A stretch of 64,000 nucleotides of DNA from a virus, in IMG/VR virus record IMGVR_UViG_3300023174_000044, positions 186,001 to 250,000 of that record. One strand, given 5' to 3'. The position numbers and the translations under genes were made by a program. The notes under the pieces were generated by a model. The model had not been told where the DNA came from and did no database searches. It was given only the letters and a program-made list of their open reading frames with translations. This document shows positions 55,064 through 63,987 of this stretch, piece by piece; within the stretch, counting starts at the first letter, position 1, and every line of letters starts with the position of its first letter.

Positions 55064-55323
55064 AGTGTTCCTAAGTTAATACCCAAACGTGTTCTAATTT
55101 CGTCTGCGTTAAGCTTACTTAAACCTTGAAAGCCACCATCGACAAATAATTTATTGCCGTTGTAAATTTGTGGAACTGTGCGGTGTCCTTCACCAACAAT
55201 AAAGTCACGGGCACCGGTGTCTTGGTCAATTTTAACTTCATTAAATGGTATTTCCCATTTTGTTAGTAGTGCTTTTGCCTGATCGCAAAATGGGCAATGA
55301 TTTTTTGAATATACTGTTATCAT
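55060..55323 (-). CDS. Glutaredoxin, 87 aa
   Basis: CPFC at residues 10-13, TVP at about 50 and a C-terminal FVDGGFQGL (GG glutathione site). It donates electrons to class I ribonucleotide reductase, encoded just upstream. The gene order nrdA, nrdB, glutaredoxin fits one transcription unit. Slightly longer than T4 NrdC. Confidence 0.9.
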   Translation of the reverse strand: MITVYSKNHCPFCDQAKALLTKWEIPFNEVKIDQDTGARDFIVGEGHRTVPQIYNGNKLFVDGGFQGLSKLNADEIRTRLGINLGTL

Positions 55324-55348
55324 TATTGTTTTCCTAATATAGATTAAT

Positions 55349-56476
55349 TTATAAACTTAATCCTGTAAATGTATTTGAATCAACATCTTGTTTTGTGCCG
55401 CCGACAATGTAACTAGAGATTTCTGTTTCCTGTGGCGCTACCTGTACCTCTGCGCCAGCAATCCATTTAGCAGTCCACGGTAATGGATTACTGCCCAGTT
55501 TCATTCCACAGTCTAACCCTATTGCAGTCATGCGTTTACAGGTCAACCAGTCCACGTAGTCAGATAACAATTTTTCGTTGAGTCCAATCATTGATCCATC
55601 TTTAAACAAATACCGTGCCCAGGATTTTTCTTGTGAGGCAGCGGCCAAAAACATTTTTTCACATTCAACTTTGGTTTCTTCTCTGATAGAAGCAAAGTCG
55701 GGATCATCTTTAGGTAGGATTTTAATCAATGTTTGTGTAGATGCCAGGTGCAGATTTTCGTCGCGAGCAATTAATTTAATAATCTTGGCATTGCCTTCCA
55801 TTTTCTTGAGTTCTGCAAATGCCCAACTACAAGCAAAACTAACATAAAAACGAATGCCTTCAAGTGCATTGACGCTGTTGATAGCTAACCATAGTTTTTT
55901 CTTAAGTTCATATTCGTTCACTACAATATCTTTGCCATTAACGACGTGATTGCCTGCACCCAGATATTGATATGCAGTACTTGCTTCGATGCAGTCATCA
56001 TAATATTTACTGATGTCCTTGGCACATTCCATGATTTCTTCAATGTTAGTTAGTTCATCAAATACTACACTTGGATCAGAAAATACATTTCGAATAATGT
56101 GAGTGTAACTGCGACTGTGAATAGTTTCGCTAAATGCCCAGGTCTCAATCCAAGTTTCTAATTCAGGAATTGATACCAATGGTAAAAAAGCAAGATTAGG
56201 ACTGCGGCCTTGTACACTATCTAACAAGATCTGTCGTTTTAAATTGCTAGTAAAAATATGTTGTTCAAAGGTTGTTAAGTCTTTAAAGTCTTTAGCATCT
56301 CGTAATACATCAACTTCTTCTGGTCTCCAAAAGAAACCCAATTGTTTGTCAGTCAACTTGTCAAATTGTTTGTACTTTAGTGTTTCGTATCGTTGTACGT
56401 TAACCGGTCCGGCAGGGTCCAGAAAAGCTAGTTTTTCCGTGTGGTGTTTTGTTGTTATTGGATTGAATACCGACAT
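55349..56476 (-). CDS. nrdB: Ribonucleotide reductase small subunit (class Ia), 375 aa
   Basis: Metal and radical site pattern: first carboxylate in [24 protein letters not shown] with the E-x-x-H pair and the radical Tyr four residues after the His, and ENLHLAST with the second E and H. C-terminal residues (NTFTGLSL) would bind NrdA. Generates the tyrosyl radical for dNTP synthesis. Start at 56476, 12 bases below nrdA. Confidence 0.95.
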   Translation of the reverse strand: MSVFNPITTKHHTEKLAFLDPAGPVNVQRYETLKYKQFDKLTDKQLGFFWRPEEVDVLRDAKDFKDLTTFEQHIFTSNLKRQILLDSVQGRSPNLAFLPLVSIPELETWIETWAFSETIHSRSYTHIIRNVFSDPSVVFDELTNIEEIMECAKDISKYYDDCIEASTAYQYLGAGNHVVNGKDIVVNEYELKKKLWLAINSVNALEGIRFYVSFACSWAFAELKKMEGNAKIIKLIARDENLHLASTQTLIKILPKDDPDFASIREETKVECEKMFLAAASQEKSWARYLFKDGSMIGLNEKLLSDYVDWLTCKRMTAIGLDCGMKLGSNPLPWTAKWIAGAEVQVAPQETEISSYIVGGTKQDVDSNTFTGLSL

Positions 56477-56488
56477 GTTATTTCTCTT

Positions 56489-58807
56489 TTAAATCTTACA
56501 ACTGTCACAATCATCCATGGATTGATCAACAGTAGAGTCAATACTTTCTAACAGTATTGACTTTCCTTGCGACAGTCTTTCTGCGTCAATTTCTCCGCTG
56601 CCATCGTATGTATTGAAATAGTATAGCTGTTTACCACCATACTTGAAGAACATGATAAGATGCTTGAGCATTTCGCTCATTGGAATCTTTTCATCTTCAA
56701 AGAATTGTGGATTATAACTTGTGTTAACACTAATACCCTGATCAATATATTTTTGCAGAACTGCCATAATTTTCAAATATCCCTCTGGGCTTTTTTGACT
56801 CCATAGCAATTCATATTTGTTTTTTAGTCGACGATACTCTGGCACAACCTGCTTGAGCACACCATCTTTACTTTGTTTGATAGAAACATAACTACGAGGT
56901 GGTTCAACCCCGTTGGTACTGTTACTAATCTGCGCACTGGTTTCTGCTGGCATTAGAGCCATTAATGTAGAATTGCGTATACCATGCTCGCGCAGTTGAC
57001 TACGCAGACCTTCCCAGTTAACATAGTCAACATGCGGTACTAATTCATCAACTTCATGTTTGTATGTGTCAATGGGGAGAATGCCATCACCGTATTTGGT
57101 TTCATTGTTTTTAGGACATGCTCCTCTTTCTTTGGCAAGATCTGCGCTGGCTTTGATTAGATAATAACTCCAGTACTGTGCCCACTTGTCAACCACCGGC
57201 AATGCCCGTGGATCAGTATAGGTTAGATCATTTTTTGCTAACCAGTAGGCAAAATTGATAATACCAACGCCCAACGGTCTACGATTCTGTGTAGCAAGTT
57301 CAGCGGCAATAACAGGATAACTCTGATAGGATAACAAATTGTCTAGTCCTCGAACAGCAAGTGTGCAGGCTTTTTCCATGTCTTCAGGGTCCTTGAACAC
57401 TCCCCAGTTGATAGCACTCAGTGTACATAGTGCAATTTCGCCTTCGGCGTCATGGATATCTTTAAGGGGTTTAGTCGGTAAATCAATTTCACAGCAAAGA
57501 TTGCTTTGTTTAATTGGTGCAAGTTCAGGTTTAAAACTGCTGTGACTGTTGGCATGATCAACATTTTGCAAGTACACACGACCTGTGTCTTTACGTTCTT
57601 GCATGAATGCAGTAAACAGATCAATTGCCTTGACTTTCTTTTTACGCAACTTGGTATTACGCTCGGCTGTTTCGTATAGTTCTCTGAACCGATCTACATC
57701 TGCATAAAATGCATCAAACATTTCAGGAACATCGTGTGGACTAAACAAAGTGATGTCGCCGCCAGTGAGTAATCGTTCGTACATGACCTTGTTGAACTGT
57801 ACTCCGTAGTCCATGTGACGAACACGATTGTCTTCAGTGCCTTTATTGTTTTTAAGAACCAACAGATCCTCAACTTCTAGATGCCATACTGGATAATACA
57901 ATGTTGCCGCTCCATTGCGAACCCCACCTTGACTACAACTGCGTGTGCCAGCCTGGAACATCTTATAAAAAGGAATAACACCGGTATGATATGCATCACC
58001 GTTACGAATAGGACTACCAATGGCACGAATACGGCCGGCGCCTATGCCGATGCCAGCCTTTTGACTTACATATTTTACAATACTAGATGTTGTGGCATTG
58101 ATGCTGTCAAGACTATCGTCAGTTTCAATTAGCACACAGCTACTGAATTGACGTTGCGGTGTTCTAACTCCAGCCATCACCGGAGTAGGCAAACTAATTT
58201 GATGTGTGCTAATTGCATCGTAGTAATCTTTGACCCACATCATCCGTGCTTCTCGAGGATATTTACTAAACAATGTTGCCGCAATAAGCAGGTATGCGAT
58301 CTGGGGTGTTTCTAATATCTCTTTGGTTACACGATTTTGTACAAGATACTTGCCGCGGAACTGTTCCATGGCTGCATAGGTCAACTGGTCATCACGATCA
58401 TGTTTAATGTATCCATTTAAACGTTCCCACTCCTCGGAACTATAATCATTTATCAACTCACGGTCGTAGAATCCACGAGCTACGTTTTGTTCCACTAATT
58501 GGAAAAGATTGCATGGTTCATATTTGCCATAGACTTCTTTACGCAGATGATAGTTGATTAAACGACCAGCAACATATTGGTAATTTGGTGTTTCTTCACT
58601 GATTAAATCAGCGGCGCTTTTGATCAGGGTTTCTTGGATGTTTGCAGTTGGGATTCCATTATAAAACTGTAAATGGCTTTTGATTTCTAGTTCACTAGCA
58701 CTGACTCCTGTGATTCCTTCTGTTGCCCAAAAAACTACTTTATGCATTTTTTCGAGATTGAGTGGTTCTCGAGTACCATCTCTTTTTGTTACTTGTATTT
58801 GTGTCAT
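56489..58807 (-). CDS. nrdA: Ribonucleotide reductase large subunit (class Ia), 772 aa
   Basis: N-terminal ATP-cone (TQIQVTKRDGTREPLNLEKM), FSSCVLIETDDSLDS (redox Cys), SNLCCEIDLPTK with the substrate-site Cys and catalytic Glu, PAETSAQISNSTNGVEPPRS, and the C-terminal DDCDSCKI shuttle Cys pair. It reduces NDPs to dNDPs with NrdB and glutaredoxin. Length fits the T4 and E. coli enzymes. It allows a large phage genome to be copied. Confidence 0.95.
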   Translation of the reverse strand: MTQIQVTKRDGTREPLNLEKMHKVVFWATEGITGVSASELEIKSHLQFYNGIPTANIQETLIKSAADLISEETPNYQYVAGRLINYHLRKEVYGKYEPCNLFQLVEQNVARGFYDRELINDYSSEEWERLNGYIKHDRDDQLTYAAMEQFRGKYLVQNRVTKEILETPQIAYLLIAATLFSKYPREARMMWVKDYYDAISTHQISLPTPVMAGVRTPQRQFSSCVLIETDDSLDSINATTSSIVKYVSQKAGIGIGAGRIRAIGSPIRNGDAYHTGVIPFYKMFQAGTRSCSQGGVRNGAATLYYPVWHLEVEDLLVLKNNKGTEDNRVRHMDYGVQFNKVMYERLLTGGDITLFSPHDVPEMFDAFYADVDRFRELYETAERNTKLRKKKVKAIDLFTAFMQERKDTGRVYLQNVDHANSHSSFKPELAPIKQSNLCCEIDLPTKPLKDIHDAEGEIALCTLSAINWGVFKDPEDMEKACTLAVRGLDNLLSYQSYPVIAAELATQNRRPLGVGIINFAYWLAKNDLTYTDPRALPVVDKWAQYWSYYLIKASADLAKERGACPKNNETKYGDGILPIDTYKHEVDELVPHVDYVNWEGLRSQLREHGIRNSTLMALMPAETSAQISNSTNGVEPPRSYVSIKQSKDGVLKQVVPEYRRLKNKYELLWSQKSPEGYLKIMAVLQKYIDQGISVNTSYNPQFFEDEKIPMSEMLKHLIMFFKYGGKQLYYFNTYDGSGEIDAERLSQGKSILLESIDSTVDQSMDDCDSCKI

Positions 58808-58810
58808 TGT

Positions 58811-59236
58811 TTAACCTATTAAATGGCGTACTTGTTCGCCGTCGACTGTTTTTTTAATTTTAATGTTTGCGGTAGAAATATTTAACAACTCTTCCGTGGA
58901 CCAATTCAATATATATTTCCCTTGGTTGATTAGGACTAAATTAGTCTCTTCACAACTGGCCAATTCAATGTTGTTAATGTCTGGATGATCTATCATTATA
59001 GTAGTATACACTATTCCTAGAGATCTTGCAAGATCACAGAACAGATTATCTGATAAAAGTTCCCAGGGATTTGGCCAAGTTTCCTGATCGTCCCAGTGTA
59101 GATGATAAGGAGTCCAGGGTGTTTGTTGCCACCACCGGTTTATTTTGTTTAAAGAAGATTCGAGGCTAAGATTCTTAGCCTCTTCTCGAAGAATGGACCA
59201 TTGTATTAAACGGTCCTCAAATTTTACAGGCCACAT
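58811..59236 (-). CDS. Conserved T4-type phage protein, 141 aa
   Basis: MWPVKFEDRLIQWSILREEA, INRWWQQTPWTPYHLHWDDQ and TWPNPWELLSDNLFCDLARS. This WW...PW..YHLHWDD...WP.PW.LLSDN pattern is a conserved cyanophage-type protein of unknown role that often lies by tail or nucleotide genes. Starts four bases before nrdA's transcript gap. Confidence 0.75.
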   Translation of the reverse strand: MWPVKFEDRLIQWSILREEAKNLSLESSLNKINRWWQQTPWTPYHLHWDDQETWPNPWELLSDNLFCDLARSLGIVYTTIMIDHPDINNIELASCEETNLVLINQGKYILNWSTEELLNISTANIKIKKTVDGEQVRHLIG

Positions 59237-59239
59237 TAA

Positions 59240-60826
59240 TTAAGCAAGGTGAGCAATAGAATAGGTTAGTGTTCCGGGGTCCCCGGTGTTGGTTGTTGCA
59301 TATTTTACAGATACAGTATTAACTACCTGTGTGGCAGAAAGTGTGACTCCAGCAGTTAAGTTTTCAGTGTAGTCATCACTGTAAGATAATGTTAAACTAC
59401 TGTCATCGCTGACTTGCGCAGTAACAATCATTGTGCCGTGTCTGATTGAACTAGAACGAGAGATGGTATAATCAAGTCTAAAGGCCTTGGTGTCAACTGA
59501 ATTGACACTAAAGATTGTTTGGTTGGACTGATTATTACCTAGAGTAAAAGTTTTTCCTGATTCTCTAGCATATCTGCCCAGTTGAATCAATGTGGTAGTG
59601 TCCACTGACCCGCCAACAATGTCTATCCGTGGGTAGATGTTGTTGTCAGCATCTGTTCTTGCAAACAAATCACTGACTGAAATATTATTATCATTGCCAA
59701 ATTTAACAACTGAACAAGCTGGGCTAGTTGTGTAATTGTTACCAACGTCTAAGAATGCATTATATGCACTAACGTTTAATCCGACTTCGTCATAATATAT
59801 GCCTTCAGCATATATTCTATCAAATATGTTGTGTACGGCACGGAATCCCGACGGGCCTCCATTAATGGGTGTTCCTTCTCCAAGTACAATACCTCTATAG
59901 AGTGTGTCAAATTTACTGTTGCTAACTGTTATACCTTCAATTTGATAATCTGTGTTTATACCATATGTTAGGCCTTGGAACTGACATTTATCAAATACTA
60001 TTTGATTGCAAACCAAGTTTGTTGTGCTATAAAATCTCACACCGGCAACGTCGTCGATACTTTGATTTGTGCTAATGTCAGTGTCCGACAATGGTCCAAT
60101 AAAGTTAACACTATCAAACCAACATTGTGTTGCATCTTCAACATTGAAAATATCCGTTACCACTGTACTTTCAAAAGTCATTGAAGAAATTTCAATGTTG
60201 CGAGGAGCAACTGCTCCATTGTTTCCAATATTTGCACCAGTTTGTTGTTGACTATCACCATAACGTGCAACATAAGCAGATAAGCTACTTAAATCAGTAG
60301 AAATATCAAGTTGGATGATAGAGCAGTTTGCACCTTCGCCGACTAGTTTTGCGTAAGTTGGAATAATAAGTGATTCTGTAATTTTATATGTTCCGGCTGG
60401 AAAATACAAAGTTCGACGTATCTGACTATTTGTGTCTCTACAATAAAGTTGGAATAATGCTCGATTAATGGCTTGGGTATCGTCAGCATGGCCATCACCT
60501 TTTGCTCCAAAATCTCGTACATCGGCAATATCATCTAGTTTGGCCTGAAGCGTTCTAATAGTTGGGTCGTCTGGAGTTGGCCCGGTCTGTGCGGCATACC
60601 CCACAGCAATATCTTGATAAGTGTAATTGCTTAAAACAGTGATGTCTGAAAATTCTGTTAAAATTTCAGTGTTGCCGATGACTGGAGCACCTTCGTCGGG
60701 TGTTCCGTTGCCTATAAAAAGTTGGCGACTGTCAATACACCAGCCGAATTCAGCTCCCGAAAGCTGTGGAAGGTTCTCCTGGAGACCTTTCCGATTTGTA
60801 ATTCTTGATACTTGTACTATAGCCAT
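59240..60826 (-). CDS. Tail spike/fibre with pectate-lyase fold, 528 aa
   Basis: N-terminal virion anchor RITNRKGLQENLPQLSGAEF...FGWCIDSRQLFIGNG, then DVRDFGAKGDGHADDTQAIN, the entrance to a right-handed beta-helix typical of depolymerising spikes. Repeated NN/SNS turns continue for about 300 residues and a beta-rich C-terminal domain follows. It likely binds or cuts host surface polysaccharide. A late-type AATAAATA lies 25 bases upstream. Confidence 0.8.
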   Translation of the reverse strand: MAIVQVSRITNRKGLQENLPQLSGAEFGWCIDSRQLFIGNGTPDEGAPVIGNTEILTEFSDITVLSNYTYQDIAVGYAAQTGPTPDDPTIRTLQAKLDDIADVRDFGAKGDGHADDTQAINRALFQLYCRDTNSQIRRTLYFPAGTYKITESLIIPTYAKLVGEGANCSIIQLDISTDLSSLSAYVARYGDSQQQTGANIGNNGAVAPRNIEISSMTFESTVVTDIFNVEDATQCWFDSVNFIGPLSDTDISTNQSIDDVAGVRFYSTTNLVCNQIVFDKCQFQGLTYGINTDYQIEGITVSNSKFDTLYRGIVLGEGTPINGGPSGFRAVHNIFDRIYAEGIYYDEVGLNVSAYNAFLDVGNNYTTSPACSVVKFGNDNNISVSDLFARTDADNNIYPRIDIVGGSVDTTTLIQLGRYARESGKTFTLGNNQSNQTIFSVNSVDTKAFRLDYTISRSSSIRHGTMIVTAQVSDDSSLTLSYSDDYTENLTAGVTLSATQVVNTVSVKYATTNTGDPGTLTYSIAHLA

Positions 60827-60851
60827 GTTGTGAGATCCGTTTAGTTCTAGT

Positions 60852-60859
60852 ATTTATTC
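60852..60859 (-). promoter_or_regulatory. T4-late-type promoter element
   Basis: Minus strand AATAAATA, one base off TATAAATA, 25 bases before the spike ATG, as expected for a late structural gene. Confidence 0.5.
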
Positions 60860-60871
60860 AGGATTGCAAGC

Positions 60872-61591
60872 TTACTGTTGTAGATAGAATTGCTCTACTT
60901 TACGCCACCACTGGTCTCTATAGTGCTCAAACTCTGCGCCTTCAATCACAAATTCTTGATATTCCGGGGGCTTAATGATGTTAAACTGGTCGTCTAAGTC
61001 TGGTTTAACGCACATTAAAACAACACCTTTTTTAATATTTGTTCCGTGCAGTTCGTTGTGCGCTTCGGCGTAGGCACACAATTGCATAAAATAATCATCT
61101 ACCCATTCGCGTTTTTTAGGTTTATTAGTTTGTTTATAATCCAAGATAGCTTCTTGGTTTAGGTGTATTCCTGCACCATCTGTGGTACCTGCATAGATAT
61201 TAGGAAAATACAGCGGAACTTCAATACCCCAAAACTCATCGACGTTTTTTAAACCTTTGTCCGCTACAACTTTAGCCATGGCATGACTGGGCCATGAATA
61301 AGGGTTACTGCCCGGATCTTTAATTTCGCCGTCACGTACATACTGCTCAAGATATGTGTGCATACGTGTTCCTCGGTTGGCGGCTTCTGTGGTGATCTGT
61401 TGTGCTTTTTCTACCCCTACACTTCGGCGCCAGCGATTTAAAGCTTCGACTTTTTCTTGTGGTTTAGTTTTATCCAAAATTGTAGTTACGCTAGGAAGAT
61501 TTTTGCCGTCGGGTGTGGCATAAAAACGTTTACCATCGACGGTGACTCGAGGAATTGGTTGGTAGTTATATCGGTTAATTAATTTTGTCAT
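60872..61591 (-). CDS. PD-(D/E)XK exonuclease-like protein, 239 aa
   Basis: Core motif: GTTDGAG..., then ILDYKQTNKPKKREWVDDYF, with Asp, Asp-x-Lys and Tyr-x-x-Gln-Leu-Ala-Tyr (QLCAYAEAHNELHG) like Cas4/RecB-type nucleases of T4-like cyanophages. The ATG at 61591 is chosen; 61606 is also open. Likely a role in recombination or DNA-end processing. It overlaps the sulfotransferase gene. Confidence 0.75.
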   Translation of the reverse strand: MTKLINRYNYQPIPRVTVDGKRFYATPDGKNLPSVTTILDKTKPQEKVEALNRWRRSVGVEKAQQITTEAANRGTRMHTYLEQYVRDGEIKDPGSNPYSWPSHAMAKVVADKGLKNVDEFWGIEVPLYFPNIYAGTTDGAGIHLNQEAILDYKQTNKPKKREWVDDYFMQLCAYAEAHNELHGTNIKKGVVLMCVKPDLDDQFNIIKPPEYQEFVIEGAEFEHYRDQWWRKVEQFYLQQ

Positions 61592-62186
61592 TGTGAATTT
61601 TATCAAGTTGGTTTTCTTTAAGTGGATCGTATGCGGTATGCGGTCTAAACACTTCTGATTCCATCATTGAATCAAACGTGTCTTTGCACTGATTATAATT
61701 TTTAATTAAAGTTTTAATATTATGTGGGGATTTTTGAGTTTCTTTTATTTTTCTAATTGGAACAATGTTTAGTCTGTCAAATACCAGTTGATAGTTATTG
61801 ATGAAATCTTCAAAATAAAAAATTTCTATGTTCTTATATAATTTTGCAGTTTCAGAAGTTGTGCAACTTTGTTGATACCACCGATGCCAATTAAACTGAT
61901 ATGCAAATTCTGAATCAGAGCCAGCACAATCAATATCAAATGGTTCTATAGTGTTTCCTGAATATTCAACATATTCGTTGGTTCGTTTGGCAATGCACAT
62001 TGACAAAATAGATGCAAGAAGGTCTCTTCGGTCGCAAATTACTAAAACTGAATTTTTATTGATAGTTGGTAATACCAGATCATGTGTATGTGTAACTTGG
62101 TGCCAGTCAACACAACATCCAATAAGTTTGCTTAAAAATATACTGCCGGTCCTGCCAGCAGATGTAACCAGGTACTCAACACTCAT
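61575..62186 (-). CDS. Sulfotransferase-like protein, 203 aa
   Basis: TSAGRTGSIFLSKLIGCCVD is a 5'-phosphosulfate loop (GRTGS), and VLVICDRRDLLASILSM is the 3'-phosphate motif (R...S). A classic small PAPS sulfotransferase core. It could sulfate a host glycan, peptide or phage molecule. It precedes IscA (start at 62509), itself in an Fe-S cluster with IscU. Substrate unknown. Confidence 0.7.
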   Translation of the reverse strand: MSVEYLVTSAGRTGSIFLSKLIGCCVDWHQVTHTHDLVLPTINKNSVLVICDRRDLLASILSMCIAKRTNEYVEYSGNTIEPFDIDCAGSDSEFAYQFNWHRWYQQSCTTSETAKLYKNIEIFYFEDFINNYQLVFDRLNIVPIRKIKETQKSPHNIKTLIKNYNQCKDTFDSMMESEVFRPHTAYDPLKENQLDKIHNDKIN

Positions 62187-62509
62187 TACACTCTAAAACT
62201 TTCTCCGCAACCGCAACGATCTCTTTCATTGGGATTGATAAAATCCATGCCTTGTTTGAGACCATCGCTTTTCCATACCATGGTTAGTCCATTTAGATAA
62301 GGCATATCTTTTGGACTAACATAAACTTTAAAGCCGCTTGGATCTTCATAGTCTACTACATCATCCAGTGGGTTGTCAACAAATTCTACTCGATAGGCTA
62401 ATCCACTACAGCCAGTGGTATGCACACTTATTCGTATTCCTAGACCTTTGCCTCGACTGACTAGTGCTTGTTGTATTTTTTCTGAGGCGTCATCAGATAT
62501 ATTAATCAT
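62186..62509 (-). CDS. IscA/HesB-type Fe-S carrier, 107 aa
   Basis: ATG at 62509 (MINISDDASEKIQQALVSRG). Cys34 in TTGCSGLAY, Cys99 and Cys101 in DRCGCGESF give the three-Cys pattern of IscA, and 107 aa is the usual length. It binds and hands on Fe-S clusters. IscU lies two genes upstream on the same transcript. Candidate clients in the phage are radical SAM and other Fe enzymes. Confidence 0.9.
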   Translation of the reverse strand: MINISDDASEKIQQALVSRGKGLGIRISVHTTGCSGLAYRVEFVDNPLDDVVDYEDPSGFKVYVSPKDMPYLNGLTMVWKSDGLKQGMDFINPNERDRCGCGESFRV

Positions 62510-63092
62510 TTTTAAAATAACCTCCGCAAGCAAAGCTAACACGTAATATATCATCAACTACAGGGCCAAGTGGTTGATGCAGGCAAGAGCCGTTATGCCC
62601 CACTAGCTGGCCCGGCTCGGGCAAAATTCTCTCTGTGACATTTAAATTGGTGTCATAATAGAGTAATGGGCCGCCCCAGCTTTGTTCCCAGGTTGGGTTT
62701 AAATAAATCACAGTTGATTCGTAGCTAGAAATATCATCTTCTAGGTCTCTATGAATTACATCATCCTGTCCTTTTGTTAGCCCGTTAATTACAAAATTAA
62801 ATATTTGAAAATTTGGACCATATGCCTGCATAACTTTATTTAGAATTGTAACCCAGATTGGAGATATGGTTGACTGCCAATTAGGCTGATTTATAAACCA
62901 GGTACTAGGGTCTGACTGTAATATTTTACCTGAGTAACTAGAAAACACTCGATAACGCCATACATTTTTAGTTACGCTGTTATCAAAAGAACACCTCTTA
63001 GAATATTGCCACTTTGGGATATTTTCAATTTCAGTCCAGGCCAGATCTAATTCGTCTTTTGTTAAAAAATTTGGAATATTTCTTAAAATCAT
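62502..63092 (-). CDS. 2OG-Fe(II) oxygenase (PKHD-type), 196 aa
   Basis: VIHRDLEDD (H-x-D, about residues 104-110), a later H in CLHQPLG and R in LRVSFACGG form the iron and 2-oxoglutarate triad on a jelly roll. Prolyl-hydroxylase-like. It lies between IscU and IscA and overlaps both. Substrate unknown; it may be a protein or sugar modifier. Confidence 0.8.
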   Translation of the reverse strand: MILRNIPNFLTKDELDLAWTEIENIPKWQYSKRCSFDNSVTKNVWRYRVFSSYSGKILQSDPSTWFINQPNWQSTISPIWVTILNKVMQAYGPNFQIFNFVINGLTKGQDDVIHRDLEDDISSYESTVIYLNPTWEQSWGGPLLYYDTNLNVTERILPEPGQLVGHNGSCLHQPLGPVVDDILRVSFACGGYFKND

Positions 63093-63475
63093 CTAGCATG
63101 TCTTTTTTTATAATCTTCTACAGCCGCTTTGATTGCGTCTTCTGCAAGAATAGAGCAGTGAATCTTAACAGGGGGCAGGGCTAGTTCTTCGGCAATTTCG
63201 GAATTTTTAAGTTGGCTGGCTTGGTTGATGTGCATGCCTTTGACCCATTCTGTAACAAGGCTCGAGCTTGCAATAGCCGATCCGCAACCATACGTTTTGA
63301 ATTTTGCATCTGTAATAATACCTGTATCATGATCAACCTTTATCTGTAATTTCATTACATCTCCGCAAGCAGGTGCGCCCACCATGCCGGTGCCCACATC
63401 TTCGTCGTCCTTTTCAAAGGAGCCCACGTTGCGGGGATTTTCGTAATGATCAATTACCTTGTTTGAGTATGCCAT
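63089..63475 (-). CDS. iscU: IscU-type Fe-S scaffold, 128 aa
   Basis: ATG at 63475 gives MAYSNKVIDHYENPRNVGSF and exactly 128 residues, like bacterial IscU. Ligands C37 (ACGDVM), D39, C64 (YGCGSAIASSSL), H106 and C107 (HCSILAED) are kept, plus the LPPVK chaperone-binding motif. Assembles Fe-S clusters with host IscS. Phage-encoded iscU with iscA is unusual. Confidence 0.9.
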   Translation of the reverse strand: MAYSNKVIDHYENPRNVGSFEKDDEDVGTGMVGAPACGDVMKLQIKVDHDTGIITDAKFKTYGCGSAIASSSLVTEWVKGMHINQASQLKNSEIAEELALPPVKIHCSILAEDAIKAAVEDYKKRHAR

Positions 63476-63483
63476 GTGATTTC

Positions 63484-63603
63484 CTAATTCATTATTCCGT
63501 GGGCTATGCACCATAGCTCTAAACTTATCTTATACAATAAGTATGTGCTGAGTAATCCTGTTAGCAACAACAAGATCTTGTTTTGTAATAACTTTGTTGT
63601 CAT
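63484..63603 (-). CDS. Single-span membrane peptide, 39 aa
   Basis: MTTKLLQNKILLLLTGLLST then YLLYKISLELWCIAHGIMN. One membrane helix. The ATG at 63603 overlaps the upstream stop (ATGA). No family recognised. Confidence 0.6.
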   Translation of the reverse strand: MTTKLLQNKILLLLTGLLSTYLLYKISLELWCIAHGIMN

Positions 63604-63911
63604 TGAGTGCAAGTCCGTGTGCGTGTGATTGTTCCGTCTGCGTGTTGTGTTTCTGTCCAAGGTGTACAATTTTGTTGCACAACCACTGGAGGATTTTGTA
63701 CAATTACAGGCGGTTGAACAATAACCTGCTGTTGTTTGGCAATTTCATAACCTATTACACCTGTTACAACAGGTGCAACCCACCACCCGATACCTGGACC
63801 ACGATAATATCCATGATGATGGTGACTATAACGAATGCCGTTTCCATGATGTTGTGCCAATGCCGGCAATGTTGCACAGGTTAATGCCAGGGTGATGAAT
63901 AATTTTTTCAT
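63600..63911 (-). CDS. Secreted His/Gln-rich protein, 103 aa
   Basis: Signal peptide MKKLFITLALTCATLPALAQ, then YSHHHHGYYRGPG and a glycine-zipper-like GVIGYEIAKQQQVIVQ. It could bind metal through the His run. GGAGAAATGTT precedes the ATG. A host-like small secreted protein. Confidence 0.7.
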   Translation of the reverse strand: MKKLFITLALTCATLPALAQHHGNGIRYSHHHHGYYRGPGIGWWVAPVVTGVIGYEIAKQQQVIVQPPVIVQNPPVVVQQNCTPWTETQHADGTITRTRTCTQ

Positions 63912-63958
63912 AACATTTCTCCGAAAGTATTATAATATAACGCCTTAGAACTGTTATT

Positions 63959-63987
63959 AGTTTACAGGATTTAACTGATTAAGTCAA
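63959..63987 (-). promoter_or_regulatory. Putative promoter of the secreted-protein/Fe-S unit
   Basis: Minus strand TTGACT (63987-63982), 17 bp, TAAACT (63964-63959). A second TATAAT (63934-63929) lies closer to the gene without a good -35. One of them should drive genes down to 59240. Confidence 0.4.
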
